Shown one piece after another: positions 7,801 to 14,351 of a DNA stretch of 15,943 nt. This DNA comes from CAIZGX01 sp964430305 (GTDB taxonomy: Bacteria > Bacteroidota > Bacteroidia > Flavobacteriales_D > Sanyastnellaceae), in assembly GCA_964430305.1 (NCBI GenBank), contig CAYSEX010000049.1:1-15943 (forward strand), read 5' to 3'. The stretch's first letter is position 1. The number at the start of each line of letters is the position of its first letter. The notes beneath the pieces were generated by a model. That model worked only from the letters and a program-made list of their open reading frames with translations. It had not been told where the DNA came from and made no database searches. The position numbers were made by a program, and so were the translations under genes.

Positions 7801-8600
7801 TAGCTATCATAAGTAGCGGTGTATCCGAAATTATCATCATAACTGCCACTGTAGGAACTAAAAATGAGTTCCGGGTCTATAACCAAAGTGTATTTTTTAT
7901 TGTACTCTCCCACCTGAAAAGAGAAGACACCATTGACTTCTTTGAATGAGCATGGAACTCTCACTCGAATTGGTTCATTTGTTCCAGCAGCCTCACCTTC
8001 CAAAGGAATAAGGAAATAAGCAATGGGTGCTTGTTCTATGAGTTCACCGAGGGCTGTTCGAATAACAAGCCTGCCATTTTCAATGTTCACCTCATCTGTT
8101 CCTTCGTACTTCCATTGAATAGAACTGGGGGAAGCATGCGGTTGTACAACCCAATCCATTTTCGCAAAACCGTTGTTTTGGTATACATGTAAATCTACAC
8201 CTTGATACAAATTGTCATACCAATAACCTGCATAGGACTGACATGCCCTTCCCCATTTCGTGGCATCATTTCCTAAAAAATAATTGTAGATGGTAGGAAG
8301 GCGGTTTTCACCTTTGGGTCGAACTGAATTTGCTGCAATGAATTTAGTTCTAAAAACATGCCCTCGTATTTCTTTGTCTGAAGCCTCTCCTCTATGCGCT
8401 TTAGCAATTGATGAGGCGTCAATAAAGTGATGTGTTATACCGTTCGTTTCAAAAAAAGATTTCCCAGTTTCTGTAGATAACGCAAACTGGACCTTCCAAG
8501 GCCATTGCCCTTTATTTTCAATAAAGGAAAGTTCCTGACCCACAATTTGGAAGTGGACCAAAACAAGAATGAGAATGAAAACTTTTTTTAGATAAGGCAC
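4851..8600 (-). CDS. Large T9SS type B sorting-domain surface protein (DUF7948, SBBP propeller, Ig/PKD-like modules)
   Basis: A 1249-residue secreted, cell-surface protein. The signal peptide covers residues 1 to about 22 (basic start, long hydrophobic run, ending VGQ). Residues 24-247 resemble the DUF7948 N-terminal domain, beginning SFIENKGQW. Residues about 248-750 form a beta-propeller of SBBP repeats (STFLGG, STFVGG, STFLGG, LTYFG, STLFG, ASFFGG), ending in a CAGCGGNSDFP segment. Residues about 757-1153 are five Ig/PKD-like modules. Residues about 1160-1249 are the gliding-motility-associated (CHU_C, type B) C-terminal sorting domain, with VFVPNAFTPNEDNANEWLF and FDRWGEKVF. The protein is probably exported through the T9SS and displayed as an adhesin or structural surface protein; its ligand is unknown. 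The start is GTG at 8598-8600, one base after the ribH stop; no ATG lies near the signal peptide. The next gene, PorP/SprF, follows after 6 bases. Confidence 0.9.
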   Translation of the reverse strand: MPYLKKVFILILVLVHFQIVGQELSFIENKGQWPWKVQFALSTETGKSFFETNGITHHFIDASSIAKAHRGEASDKEIRGHVFRTKFIAANSVRPKGENRLPTIYNYFLGNDATKWGRACQSYAGYWYDNLYQGVDLHVYQNNGFAKMDWVVQPHASPSSIQWKYEGTDEVNIENGRLVIRTALGELIEQAPIAYFLIPLEGEAAGTNEPIRVRVPCSFKEVNGVFSFQVGEYNKKYTLVIDPELIFSSYSGSYDDNFGYTATYDSYGNLISGSSAFGQGYPTTLGAYQTTWGGGTGQGNLAGTDMALSKYDASGTFMQWSTFLGGDHDDLPHSIICNENDELLVFGTTSSLNYPVTTGAFDTSFNGGVSFSPFGVGTLYSNGSDIVVSKLSVNGDQLAASTFVGGSANDGVNTAMGLKFNYADEFRGEIDLDAQGNVYVITSTQSADFPIQGAAQAVYNGLQEACIFKMDENLSLLLFSTFLGGSDDDSGLSLSFDQVGNVLVCGGTQSTDLTWIGAPYQSAYAGGNADGWIAKLSPSGSQVLALTYFGTAAYDQLYFIETDDQDDVFVYGQTRDATNSLIINAAFSQPNSGMLVTKFNSTLSGITWSTLFGNGDGKPTLSPTAFLVDVCGKIYLSGWGGNVNLYSTNEAGFTNGLLVTPDAFQSTTDGSDFYLLVLEADASAVTYASFFGGNVSSEHVDGGTSRFDRKGIIYQSVCAGCGGNSDFPIYPANAVSALNNNSCNNGVFKYDFQLPLTVADFQLPPQVCMGSSEILLSTSSLATGIEWLVNGVAVGTGNNLNYAFNTPGNISVTLVASNPNTCNFTDTITRTIEVIEPLVQQLADLTSCSGTPVQLGDGLIYDPNATYTWLPNDGSVQSPNSPFPLFIGSTSNSYTLLINHGLCTDTITQDVLVPNLSLTVSSDTTLCSPGVVDLMADGNPTSGDIIWSTSFNFMNPINVGGESTISVMVNGTQTYYAQLTSQGCSVADSVQVNLVANQTEIQGDFTACVGDTISLFVLNPNPLFAYSWLSSAAIISGQGTNGIELVLTASTDVQVNAQTPFGCSATDVVNINVSNLTSQSVNASASSELVLSGSQVQLFAQPGGFDYQWTPGNILSNPTLANPIGILEETTTFYLTVTDGECIQTDSVTVRVTDFICGNPTVFVPNAFTPNEDNANEWLFVRGNFITEMDFYVFDRWGEKVFESHELSNGWNGYFQGKPLDSAVFAYYLRVVCEGGEVYFEEGNITILE
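5376..6332 (-). repeat. Coding repeat: four tandem Ig/PKD-like modules with paired cysteines
   Basis: Within the large surface protein, cysteine pairs recur at residues 768/822, 848/903, 927/984 and 1008/1063. The separation inside each pair is 54-57 residues and the period is 79-81 residues. The modules are divergent in sequence; the shared frame is a first Cys near the start, a W or YxW-like strand in the middle and a second Cys before a polar S/T/D-rich strand. A fifth module (about 1076-1153) lacks the first Cys. Disulfide pairing is inferred from the regular spacing. Confidence 0.65.
6351..7859 (-). repeat. Coding repeat: SBBP beta-propeller blades
   Basis: Within the large surface protein (residues about 248-750) the pattern (D/A)xxxxKxxxxGxxxxxSTFxGGxxxD recurs at residues 304-330, 384-411, 464-490, 529-556, 592-620 and 671-699. 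Partial elements at 248-257 and 712-750 would allow closure of a seven-bladed propeller. Repeat spacing is 63-80 residues because of insertions. The blade count is by eye. Confidence 0.65.
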
Positions 8601-8601
8601 C

Positions 8602-9090
8602 CTACGAATGTAAGGAATTTTTCAAATGAATCATTTCAGCTAGAGTGAAAGCTGCTTCTACGCCCTTGTTGCCTTTTTCTCCGCCGCTTCGATCTCTACT
8701 TTGCTGAATATGATCGTCTGTTAAGACACCAAATACAATTGGCTTTTCAGATTGCAAGGCCACATCTTGTATTCCCTGAGCTGTAGCCATACTTACAAAT
8801 TCAAAGTGAGGCGTTTCACCACGAATAATGCATCCTAGGCAAATGACGCCTTGAATAGTGGATTGACCCGCCAACCATTTCGCACCGAGAGCCAATTCAA
8901 AACTGCCTGGAACATAATGTTTATGAATGTTCTTGGGATTAAAACCAAAACGGAGCAAAGTTTCCTTTGCTCCGTTGAATAATTCCTCAGTAATTTCAGT
9001 ATTCCACTTCGCTACTACAATGGCTATTTCAATGTTCTCAACCTGATCAATTTCGAAAAAAGTTCCGCTTGATAAGTTGGTAGTAGCCAT
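8602..9090 (-). CDS. ribH: 6,7-dimethyl-8-ribityllumazine synthase
   Basis: A 162-residue cytoplasmic enzyme that condenses 5-amino-6-ribitylaminouracil with 3,4-dihydroxy-2-butanone 4-phosphate to lumazine, the penultimate step of riboflavin synthesis. The protein has the normal family length. Visible motifs are AKWN (27-30, aromatic stacking residue), PGSFE (61-65), RGETPHF (90-96, catalytic His95) and DRSGGEKGNKG (133-143, phosphate-binding Arg134). It is a complete, ordinary RibH and should assemble into the usual icosahedral or pentameric particle. Its ATG shares one base with the stop of the TPR gene (TAATG), so translation is probably coupled. Its own stop is one base before the GTG of the large surface protein. 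No other riboflavin genes are in the window, and I saw no FMN riboswitch in the short upstream spaces. Confidence 0.96.
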   Translation of the reverse strand: MATTNLSSGTFFEIDQVENIEIAIVVAKWNTEITEELFNGAKETLLRFGFNPKNIHKHYVPGSFELALGAKWLAGQSTIQGVICLGCIIRGETPHFEFVSMATAQGIQDVALQSEKPIVFGVLTDDHIQQSRDRSGGEKGNKGVEAAFTLAEMIHLKNSLHS

Positions 9091-9782
9091 TATCCTTGTG
9101 CTTTCAGCATGTTCAACAACTTCTCAGCCTCACCATAGAAAGCAGCGCGTTTGTCAGCACCTTCTAGGGCCTTTTCCAAAGTTTCTTTTGCTTTGTCTTT
9201 GTTGTTTTGTTCCATGTATACACGAGCTGCTTTCAAGTAATACTCGCCGGCCAAATAGTCACGTGTGCCGTTAGCTTTTGAAGCCGCTGCTGCTTTTTCA
9301 AAATGCTTCACTCCTTCTTCTAAATTGCCCATTTCAACATGCATGTCACCGATGTTTCCAGTAACATAAACAGAGACAGCTTGGTCGTCTACGTTAACTT
9401 GCTCAAAGTGCGATAGAGCAGCTCCGAAATCGCCCTTATCTCTGTAGATAATGGCTGCGCAATAGTGAGACAATTCTGCAGCAGGCGTACCGTCATATTG
9501 CGCAATGATTGACTCAAAACCTAGGGCGTCATCTTTACCATTCAAAGCCCACTCCGTACTATCAATCATGAAATAATTGTAGGCTTTCCAAAATGCCACC
9601 TCTGCCTCATGGTTGCGCGGTTTAGCGTATGCGTATTCGTAAGCGAAATAACTTCCAAGAACTAGCACCAATGCAGCGCTCACATAAGTTATAGCTTTTC
9701 TGTATTTATCGAAGAAGTTCTCATTTTGCAATGAGGGCTTTACGTCTTCTGCTTCTACATTTTGATCAAGGTTCTTTGCCAT
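9090..9782 (-). CDS. Membrane-anchored tetratricopeptide repeat protein (YfgM-like)
   Basis: A 230-residue protein with a polar N-terminus (1-30), a single membrane helix (about 31-50, ITYVSAALVLVLGSYFAYEY) and a helical C-terminal domain (about 55-228) with TPR-like repeats, such as AAIIYRDKGDFGAALSHFEQV, GDMHVEMGNLEEGVKHFEKA and AARVYMEQNNKDKAKETLEKAL regions. Positive residues before the helix suggest an N-in topology with the TPR domain outside the inner membrane. It resembles YfgM, the TPR protein linked to the Sec translocon and periplasmic chaperones, but it could be a Bacteroidota-specific paralogue. It is the first gene of the minus-strand run, overlapping ribH by one base, and divergent from recF across 53 bases. 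TPR-ribH next to recF is, from memory, a frequent order in Flavobacteriia. Confidence 0.82.
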   Translation of the reverse strand: MAKNLDQNVEAEDVKPSLQNENFFDKYRKAITYVSAALVLVLGSYFAYEYAYAKPRNHEAEVAFWKAYNYFMIDSTEWALNGKDDALGFESIIAQYDGTPAAELSHYCAAIIYRDKGDFGAALSHFEQVNVDDQAVSVYVTGNIGDMHVEMGNLEEGVKHFEKAAAASKANGTRDYLAGEYYLKAARVYMEQNNKDKAKETLEKALEGADKRAAFYGEAEKLLNMLKAQG

Positions 9783-9791
9783 AATGATTTA

Positions 9792-9824
9792 TTGAGGTGC
9801 GAAAATAAGGAATTTTTACCTTTG
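9792..9824 (+). promoter_or_regulatory. Candidate promoter for recF
   Basis: TTG (9792-9794), a 22-base spacer and a perfect TAnnTTTG element (TACCTTTG, 9817-9824) match the Bacteroidota promoter pattern. The -7 element ends 11 bases before the recF ATG, so the transcript would have a leader of only a few bases. No Shine-Dalgarno sequence is present. Confidence 0.5.
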
Positions 9825-9833
9825 CTCCTCAAA
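9800..9833 (-). promoter_or_regulatory. Candidate promoter for the TPR-ribH-surface protein run
   Basis: On the minus strand, TTTG (9830-9833), a 22-base spacer and TATTTTCG (9800-9807, one mismatch to TAnnTTTG) precede the TPR gene ATG at 9782. It is interleaved with the recF promoter on the opposite strand, so the two -7 elements lie inside each other's spacers or just beyond. Confidence 0.4.
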
Positions 9834-9835
9834 TC

Positions 9836-10957
9836 ATGCAAAAACACACCCTCAAAAAGTTACAATTATTCCAATTTAAGGGATATTCCACAATTGAACT
9901 CTCCTTTCAAACAGGGTTTGTTTGCTTTTTGGGAAAAAATGGCTCTGGCAAAACCAACCTTTTAGATGCCATTCATAGCTTGAGTCTATGCAAATCGTAT
10001 TTCTCTTCCATTGACCAAAATAGTATTCAGTTCAACACAGAACAAGGTTCTGTTGTGGGTGATTATTTGGTAGATGACGAAAATGTTCGAATCGCTTATC
10101 AACTTTTCAAATCCAAAAAGAAAAGTGTTTCAAAAAACGGAAAAGCTTATGAGAAGCTTGCTAACCATATTGGCTATTTACCTCTAGTGGTGGTTACTCC
10201 CTATGATGTAGACCTAATTCGGGAAGGGAGTGAAATTCGTAGAAAATGGTTGGATCAATGCCTTTCACAAACCAATAGCAATTATCTGCAATCTCTGATA
10301 CATTATAACAAAGTGTTGGATCAACGCAATTCACTTCTGAAAAATCAGCGAATGCACATCACAGATGTAAAGGAGCTATTGAGTGTTTATGATTTGAAAT
10401 TGGTTGAATTGGGAAATTTCATTCACGGTGTACGGAGACAATTTTTTATTCAATTCACGCCCATTTTCCATTCCATCTTCGAACAAATTGGTGAACCGAA
10501 TGAAGCGCCCAATCTTATTTATGAAAGTGATTTAAATGAGTTTTCTTTCGCCTCACTTTTAGATCAAACACTTCAAAAAGATATCTATGCAGAGCGCACC
10601 ACCGTTGGGGTACATAAAGATGATATTGGCTTTGAATTGCAAGCTCAACCCGTAAAAAAGTTTGCGTCACAAGGTCAACAAAAGACTTATTTGTTAGCTT
10701 TAAAACTTGCCCAGTTTGAATATACAAAAAAGCAACTTGAAAAAGAACCTTTTTTGTTGTTAGATGACATTGCAGAAAAATTAGATGAGTATAGATTGAA
10801 GGCCTTGTTCGATTGGATTTCAAAACACACACAAACACAAGTATTCCTATCCGACACCGATGTTGAAAGAATTCCGAGCGTGCTTCGCGAATTATGGGTA
10901 CCTTTCGAGCGTATCATTATTGATCAACACGCTATTCAATCCCATGAAAAACACTAA
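9836..10957 (+). CDS. recF: DNA replication and repair protein RecF
   Basis: A 373-residue SMC-like ATPase that, with RecO and RecR, loads RecA at single-strand gaps. The protein starts with the family-typical L-x-L-x-x-F-K-G-Y segment. Walker A is GKNGSGKT (33-40), the ABC signature is FASQGQQKT (276-284), and Walker B is FLLLDD (306-311), followed by the D-loop region IAEKLDEYR. The TTVGVHKDD segment (255-263) corresponds to the GPHRDD motif of other RecF proteins, with V and K replacing P and R. The length is normal for Bacteroidota. The ATG at 9836 sits just after a strong TAnnTTTG element. The 3' end overlaps the DUF721 gene by 14 bases, which implies a two-gene unit. No dnaA, dnaN or gyrB is adjacent, unlike the arrangement in many Proteobacteria and Firmicutes. 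Confidence 0.95.
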   Translation: MQKHTLKKLQLFQFKGYSTIELSFQTGFVCFLGKNGSGKTNLLDAIHSLSLCKSYFSSIDQNSIQFNTEQGSVVGDYLVDDENVRIAYQLFKSKKKSVSKNGKAYEKLANHIGYLPLVVVTPYDVDLIREGSEIRRKWLDQCLSQTNSNYLQSLIHYNKVLDQRNSLLKNQRMHITDVKELLSVYDLKLVELGNFIHGVRRQFFIQFTPIFHSIFEQIGEPNEAPNLIYESDLNEFSFASLLDQTLQKDIYAERTTVGVHKDDIGFELQAQPVKKFASQGQQKTYLLALKLAQFEYTKKQLEKEPFLLLDDIAEKLDEYRLKALFDWISKHTQTQVFLSDTDVERIPSVLRELWVPFERIIIDQHAIQSHEKH

Positions 10958-11234
10958 CACCTTTTCTTTGAAAGAAGCGTTGGCTGAGTGGATTGAACGT
11001 TCGCCACTTAAACAACGTATTACTGAATCTAAAATAATTGAAGCATATCAAGAAGCTATGGGGCCTGTATTGTTCAAGAAAACAAGAGTTATTCGCGTTG
11101 AGGGAAGAACCCTACACTTGAAGTTTGACAGTGCACCTTTGCGAGCTGAGATATTTAATTCCAGATCTGAATTACTTCAGACCATCAATGAGAAATTCGT
11201 TGAGCCCGCCATAGACGAAATTCACTTGGGTTAA
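10944..11234 (+). CDS. DUF721 (DciA-like) protein
   Basis: A 96-residue basic protein of the DUF721 family. The N-terminal helix has the usual SLKEALAEWIERSPLKQRI pattern (8-26). A core follows with IIEAYQEAMGP (family W-x-x-x-x-G position occupied by YQEAMG), a strand VIRVEGRTLHLKFDSAPLRAEI and a C-terminal amphipathic segment. DUF721 includes DciA, the ancestral loader of the replicative helicase DnaB, so a replication role is likely but not demonstrable from this short sequence. I chose the ATG at 10944, inside the recF 3' end (14-base overlap), because the family homology begins there. The in-frame ATG at 10860 would add 28 residues encoded wholly within recF. The gene is followed by 67 bases that I could not assign, then the convergent GH16-like gene. 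Confidence 0.82.
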   Translation: MKNTNTFSLKEALAEWIERSPLKQRITESKIIEAYQEAMGPVLFKKTRVIRVEGRTLHLKFDSAPLRAEIFNSRSELLQTINEKFVEPAIDEIHLG

Positions 11235-11301
11235 TTACAAATAAGCATAGTCTTGTTATACTTTCCTTCGAGAATTTTTGCTTGCAACATTTCTTTTTAC
11301 G
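11235..11301. other. Convergent gap between DUF721 and GH16-like gene, no assigned element
   Basis: This 67-base A/T-rich gap separates the stops of two convergent operons. A bidirectional terminator would be expected, but I found no convincing G/C-rich hairpin with a T-tract. It contains only short T-runs. Confidence 0.4.
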
Positions 11302-12123
11302 TTACAACGGCTGGTAGGTGAAATTACGAATCACCACTTCATGCTTCAGGCCGTTATTGGGCCCAATACCTTGATATGGAATGGTCCACAGATTCATACG
11401 CGCGTTGGTTGTATTTCCAGGAGATGGTATAACAATAGGCAGAGACGATTGGCCACCTTCTTGTTTCACTCGAGCGGGGTGATCTAAATCAAAAGACCAT
11501 TGTGCAATTACATTTCCTTGAGGCAAATCACCTGCGTAACTCTTCCAAGTTATTAGTGTATCTGACCACGTAAACTGATGCGTTGTTACACCATTTAAAA
11601 TAACTGGGTCTACCTCTAATTCTTTCGTTCTTTCAGCATAAAAACTCCCAAAACTCACGGGTTGTACTGAAAATGTTGTAGGTGAAGTGCTTGATATATC
11701 ACCCCACTTTGAAAATTCAATATCTACCTCTGAATTTCCGTCGGTATAAAACGTGTTGTTATCCCAAGTGAACAATCCGAACACAACATTCTCAGAGAAA
11801 CTCATTGGATCAGCCTGAATGGTCCACGTGTAGGTCCCGAATCCCATAGTGTCTTGCGAAATTACCTCTGACGAATACCACACATCATCATGTTTGTCTA
11901 TGGTTAAATGCAAATAACCATTTTCGTCGACCCATACATCGTCATATAACCTTGAAAAATTATTTGGCCCTGGTCCCACAGGCACCAGACTATATTTTAC
12001 ATCCCAATCTCTACCAGCAAAAGTTACAACATCACCCTGTCTGCCCAGAACATCTTCAGGATCTGACTGCTTGCAAGAAGCCAATGCAAATACAAGCATG
12101 AACGCAAAAATTATATACTTCAT
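11302..12123 (-). CDS. GH16-like concanavalin-fold lipoprotein (probable beta-glucan hydrolase)
   Basis: A 273-residue lipoprotein. The signal ends in the lipobox L-A-S-C with Cys17, followed by KQSDPED, an acidic stretch that could favour surface export in Bacteroidota. The body has GH16-like features: an early G-R-D-W strand, VWVDENGYLHLTI (63-75), GFGTYTW (94-100), VVFGLFTWDN (113-122) and the candidate catalytic motif E-V-D-I-E at 132-136. The five-residue ExDxE form (no beta-bulge) is the lichenase/XET type, whereas laminarinases usually have ExDxxE. I infer endo-cleavage of a beta-linked glucan or galactan, with substrate uncertain; a binding-only role is also possible because the sequence is divergent. 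The start ATG overlaps the GH3 stop by 4 bases (ATGA), so translation is coupled. It is the last gene of the operon visible here. Confidence 0.75.
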   Translation of the reverse strand: MKYIIFAFMLVFALASCKQSDPEDVLGRQGDVVTFAGRDWDVKYSLVPVGPGPNNFSRLYDDVWVDENGYLHLTIDKHDDVWYSSEVISQDTMGFGTYTWTIQADPMSFSENVVFGLFTWDNNTFYTDGNSEVDIEFSKWGDISSTSPTTFSVQPVSFGSFYAERTKELEVDPVILNGVTTHQFTWSDTLITWKSYAGDLPQGNVIAQWSFDLDHPARVKQEGGQSSLPIVIPSPGNTTNARMNLWTIPYQGIGPNNGLKHEVVIRNFTYQPL

Positions 12124-14348
12124 TTCAATTCTATTCTTTGTGAAAGTTGATCAATCTTAATTTGAAAATAACCTGCCTCAAAAACGGGTTCAGCATCAGC
12201 TCCAATAAATTCAAAATCTCTTTTATTCAAAACAAAAACAACTTCTTTCATTTCATTGGGCGCCAATTCAATTTTTTCAAAGGCCTTTAATTTTTTAACG
12301 GCAGGCGTAACACTAGCTACTTCATCTGTAACAAAAAGTAAAACCGATTCTTTAGCTGTGCGATTACTTGCGTTTCGAACATTTACCTTCACCGTAATTT
12401 CATCTTCACAAGAAACGCTCAAATTGGAATATTCAATTGTAGAATAAGATAATCCATGTCCAAATTCCCATTGCGGTTGGAAGGCGTTGTTCCCAAAATT
12501 TTTATCGAAGGTCTCGGTATACTTGTGGTCATAAGTTGAAGTTCCCACCTGATACTTGGGATAAGTAAATGGAAGTTTCCCACTTGGGTTCACATCGCCA
12601 AATAAAATATTCGCTAAGGCATCTCCTCCGAAATCGCCCGGCTGATAAGCCATTACAACCGCCGAACATTCGTCAACAATATCGCGAACAATCCGCGGTC
12701 TGTTTTCAACCATAACTAACACCACAGGTTTGCCCGTTGCTTGTAGCATCTTCACATACTCTTGCTGCGCCTTTGGAAGTTCTAAATCGTAAATGTTACC
12801 TGGTAATTCTGTGCTTGGCAATTCACCCACACAAACCACAATAACATCGGCATTCATTGCCATCTCCAACGGATTACCATTCATTTTGTTCATGGTTTCT
12901 AAACCACATACTTCATTGAACGTAACATTCTTATTCTTGCTAAGAAGCGCCTCATAAATGGTGTTCTTCGAAGCATCATCGAATTGCGCGTCTGTTCCCT
13001 GCCAGGTGCGTGTCCAAGCACCATTCAACAATGTCATGGAATTTGCTGCCGGACCGGTAACAAAAATCTTCGCATCTTTCTTCAAAGGAAGAATGTTACT
13101 CTTGTTTTCAAGAAGCGTAATACTTTCTTCTGCTGTATGCAATGCCGCTGTCTTGTGGCCTTCTGAAGCAAATTCAGGAAACGCTGCAATGTTTGGTGGC
13201 ATGGCGTTCTCGAACAATCCCAGCTTATTCTTCGTTTCTAAAATTCTGCGCACACTCACATCTAATCGCTTTTCAGAAATTCTTCCTTCCTTCACCAATT
13301 CAATTAAATACTTGGTGAAGTCGTAATCATTTGGCACCATGCACATGTCTATTCCGGCCATGACTGCCAAGTAAGTTGCTTCTTTCAAATCAGCTGCAAC
13401 GCGGTGGTTCTTAACCAACTTAATAATGTCTTCCCAGTCCGTAACAGCAAGACCTTTGAAACCCATTTCAGTGCGCAACAAATCGATTAAAATTTTTGGA
13501 TTGGCATGCACTGGAATACCATTGATTTCGCCACTGTTAATCATCACAGTTAATGCTCCAGCATCTATTGCCGCTTGAAAAGATGGACGATAAATTTCAC
13601 GCAATTCAATGTCTGAAATAATTGCAGGTGTGCGATCAAAGCCTGTGCGTGTTCCACTGTAGCCCAAGAAATGCTTCATGCAAGCAGCCACATGTTGGTC
13701 ATCTACAACAGACCCGTTGCCGCCTTGGTATCCACGCACAAGCGCGCTACCAAAGACACTACATACATACGGGTCTTCACCAAAGGTTTCAAAAAAGCGC
13801 GACCAGTTTTTGTTTCTGCCAACGTCTAAAACCGGAGAGAAATTCCAAGGAATACCTGCAGCGCGCGTTTCGTAAGCGGTAATTCTGCCTCCCTCTTCTG
13901 TGAGACTGGGATTAAACGTAGCTGCCTGAGCCAATTGTTGCGGAAATAACGTAGAGCCGGTGACATAGTTCGCTCCGTGAATTGCATCAATACCGTATAA
14001 AACTGGAATCTTTAATCGTGATTCAGTCGTTGCCATTTTCTGAATGCTCCCAATGATTTCATGCCACTGTGTGAGCGGATAAGCATGACCGCCACAGTTC
14101 AAAATTGAACCAACATGATAATTCAAAATCGCCTTTTCCAATTTGTCTTGTTGAATGTGATGCGGTTCAACCAGTTTATAGATTTCACCTTCACAGATTA
14201 CATCTAAATTCAACTGAGTCATTTGTCCAACCTTCTCCTCTATCGTCATTTGTTTTATAAGTTTCTCAACTCTTGAAGACGATTTTTGGGCGGTGCAAGC
14301 CGGCGACACGAATAGTAAACAAAATGAAAGAATCCAGAATCTTCTCAT
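12120..14348 (-). CDS. Glycoside hydrolase family 3 beta-glucosidase (BglX-like)
   Basis: A 742-residue secreted GH3 enzyme that removes glucose (or a related sugar) from the non-reducing end of beta-glucans or oligosaccharides. An N-terminal signal (1 to about 21) is present; a cysteine at 18 follows S-P-A, a poor lipobox, so I cannot decide between lipoprotein and soluble periplasmic protein. The TIM-barrel domain begins RVEKLIKQMTIEEKVGQM and contains YGIDAIHG (118-125), KHF (225-227) and the nucleophile Asp304 in AVTDWED. The alpha/beta sandwich domain follows (about 400-615), then FGHGLSYSTIEYS and a fibronectin III-like C-terminal domain (about 645-742). The length is close to BglX. It starts 3 bases after the carbohydrate-binding lipoprotein stop and overlaps the GH16-like gene by 4 bases, so it belongs to one glycan-degradation operon. 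Confidence 0.94.
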   Translation of the reverse strand: MRRFWILSFCLLFVSPACTAQKSSSRVEKLIKQMTIEEKVGQMTQLNLDVICEGEIYKLVEPHHIQQDKLEKAILNYHVGSILNCGGHAYPLTQWHEIIGSIQKMATTESRLKIPVLYGIDAIHGANYVTGSTLFPQQLAQAATFNPSLTEEGGRITAYETRAAGIPWNFSPVLDVGRNKNWSRFFETFGEDPYVCSVFGSALVRGYQGGNGSVVDDQHVAACMKHFLGYSGTRTGFDRTPAIISDIELREIYRPSFQAAIDAGALTVMINSGEINGIPVHANPKILIDLLRTEMGFKGLAVTDWEDIIKLVKNHRVAADLKEATYLAVMAGIDMCMVPNDYDFTKYLIELVKEGRISEKRLDVSVRRILETKNKLGLFENAMPPNIAAFPEFASEGHKTAALHTAEESITLLENKSNILPLKKDAKIFVTGPAANSMTLLNGAWTRTWQGTDAQFDDASKNTIYEALLSKNKNVTFNEVCGLETMNKMNGNPLEMAMNADVIVVCVGELPSTELPGNIYDLELPKAQQEYVKMLQATGKPVVLVMVENRPRIVRDIVDECSAVVMAYQPGDFGGDALANILFGDVNPSGKLPFTYPKYQVGTSTYDHKYTETFDKNFGNNAFQPQWEFGHGLSYSTIEYSNLSVSCEDEITVKVNVRNASNRTAKESVLLFVTDEVASVTPAVKKLKAFEKIELAPNEMKEVVFVLNKRDFEFIGADAEPVFEAGYFQIKIDQLSQRIELK

Positions 14349-14351
14349 AAC

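Noticed and set aside
4851..8600. CRISPR-like or DNA-level tandem repeats in the long surface-protein gene
   Set aside because: The repetition is only at protein level (propeller blades and Ig-like modules); the bases are too divergent for DNA repeats and there are no repeat-spacer units.
8602..9135. FMN riboswitch near ribH
   Set aside because: ribH overlaps the upstream TPR gene by one base, leaving no leader, and the only upstream non-coding space (9783-9835) is too short for an FMN aptamer.
10860..10943. ATG at 10860 as the start of the DUF721 protein
   Set aside because: The 28 extra residues are encoded inside recF in another frame and do not look like the family; homology begins at the ATG at 10944.
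11235..11301. Bidirectional terminator between DUF721 and the GH16-like gene
   Set aside because: Expected from the convergent layout, but I could not find a stable stem followed by a T-tract; only short T-runs are present.
12120..14348. Lipobox at Cys18 of the GH3 enzyme
   Set aside because: The residues before the Cys are S-P-A, which does not fit the usual L/V/I at -3, so I did not call it a lipoprotein with confidence.
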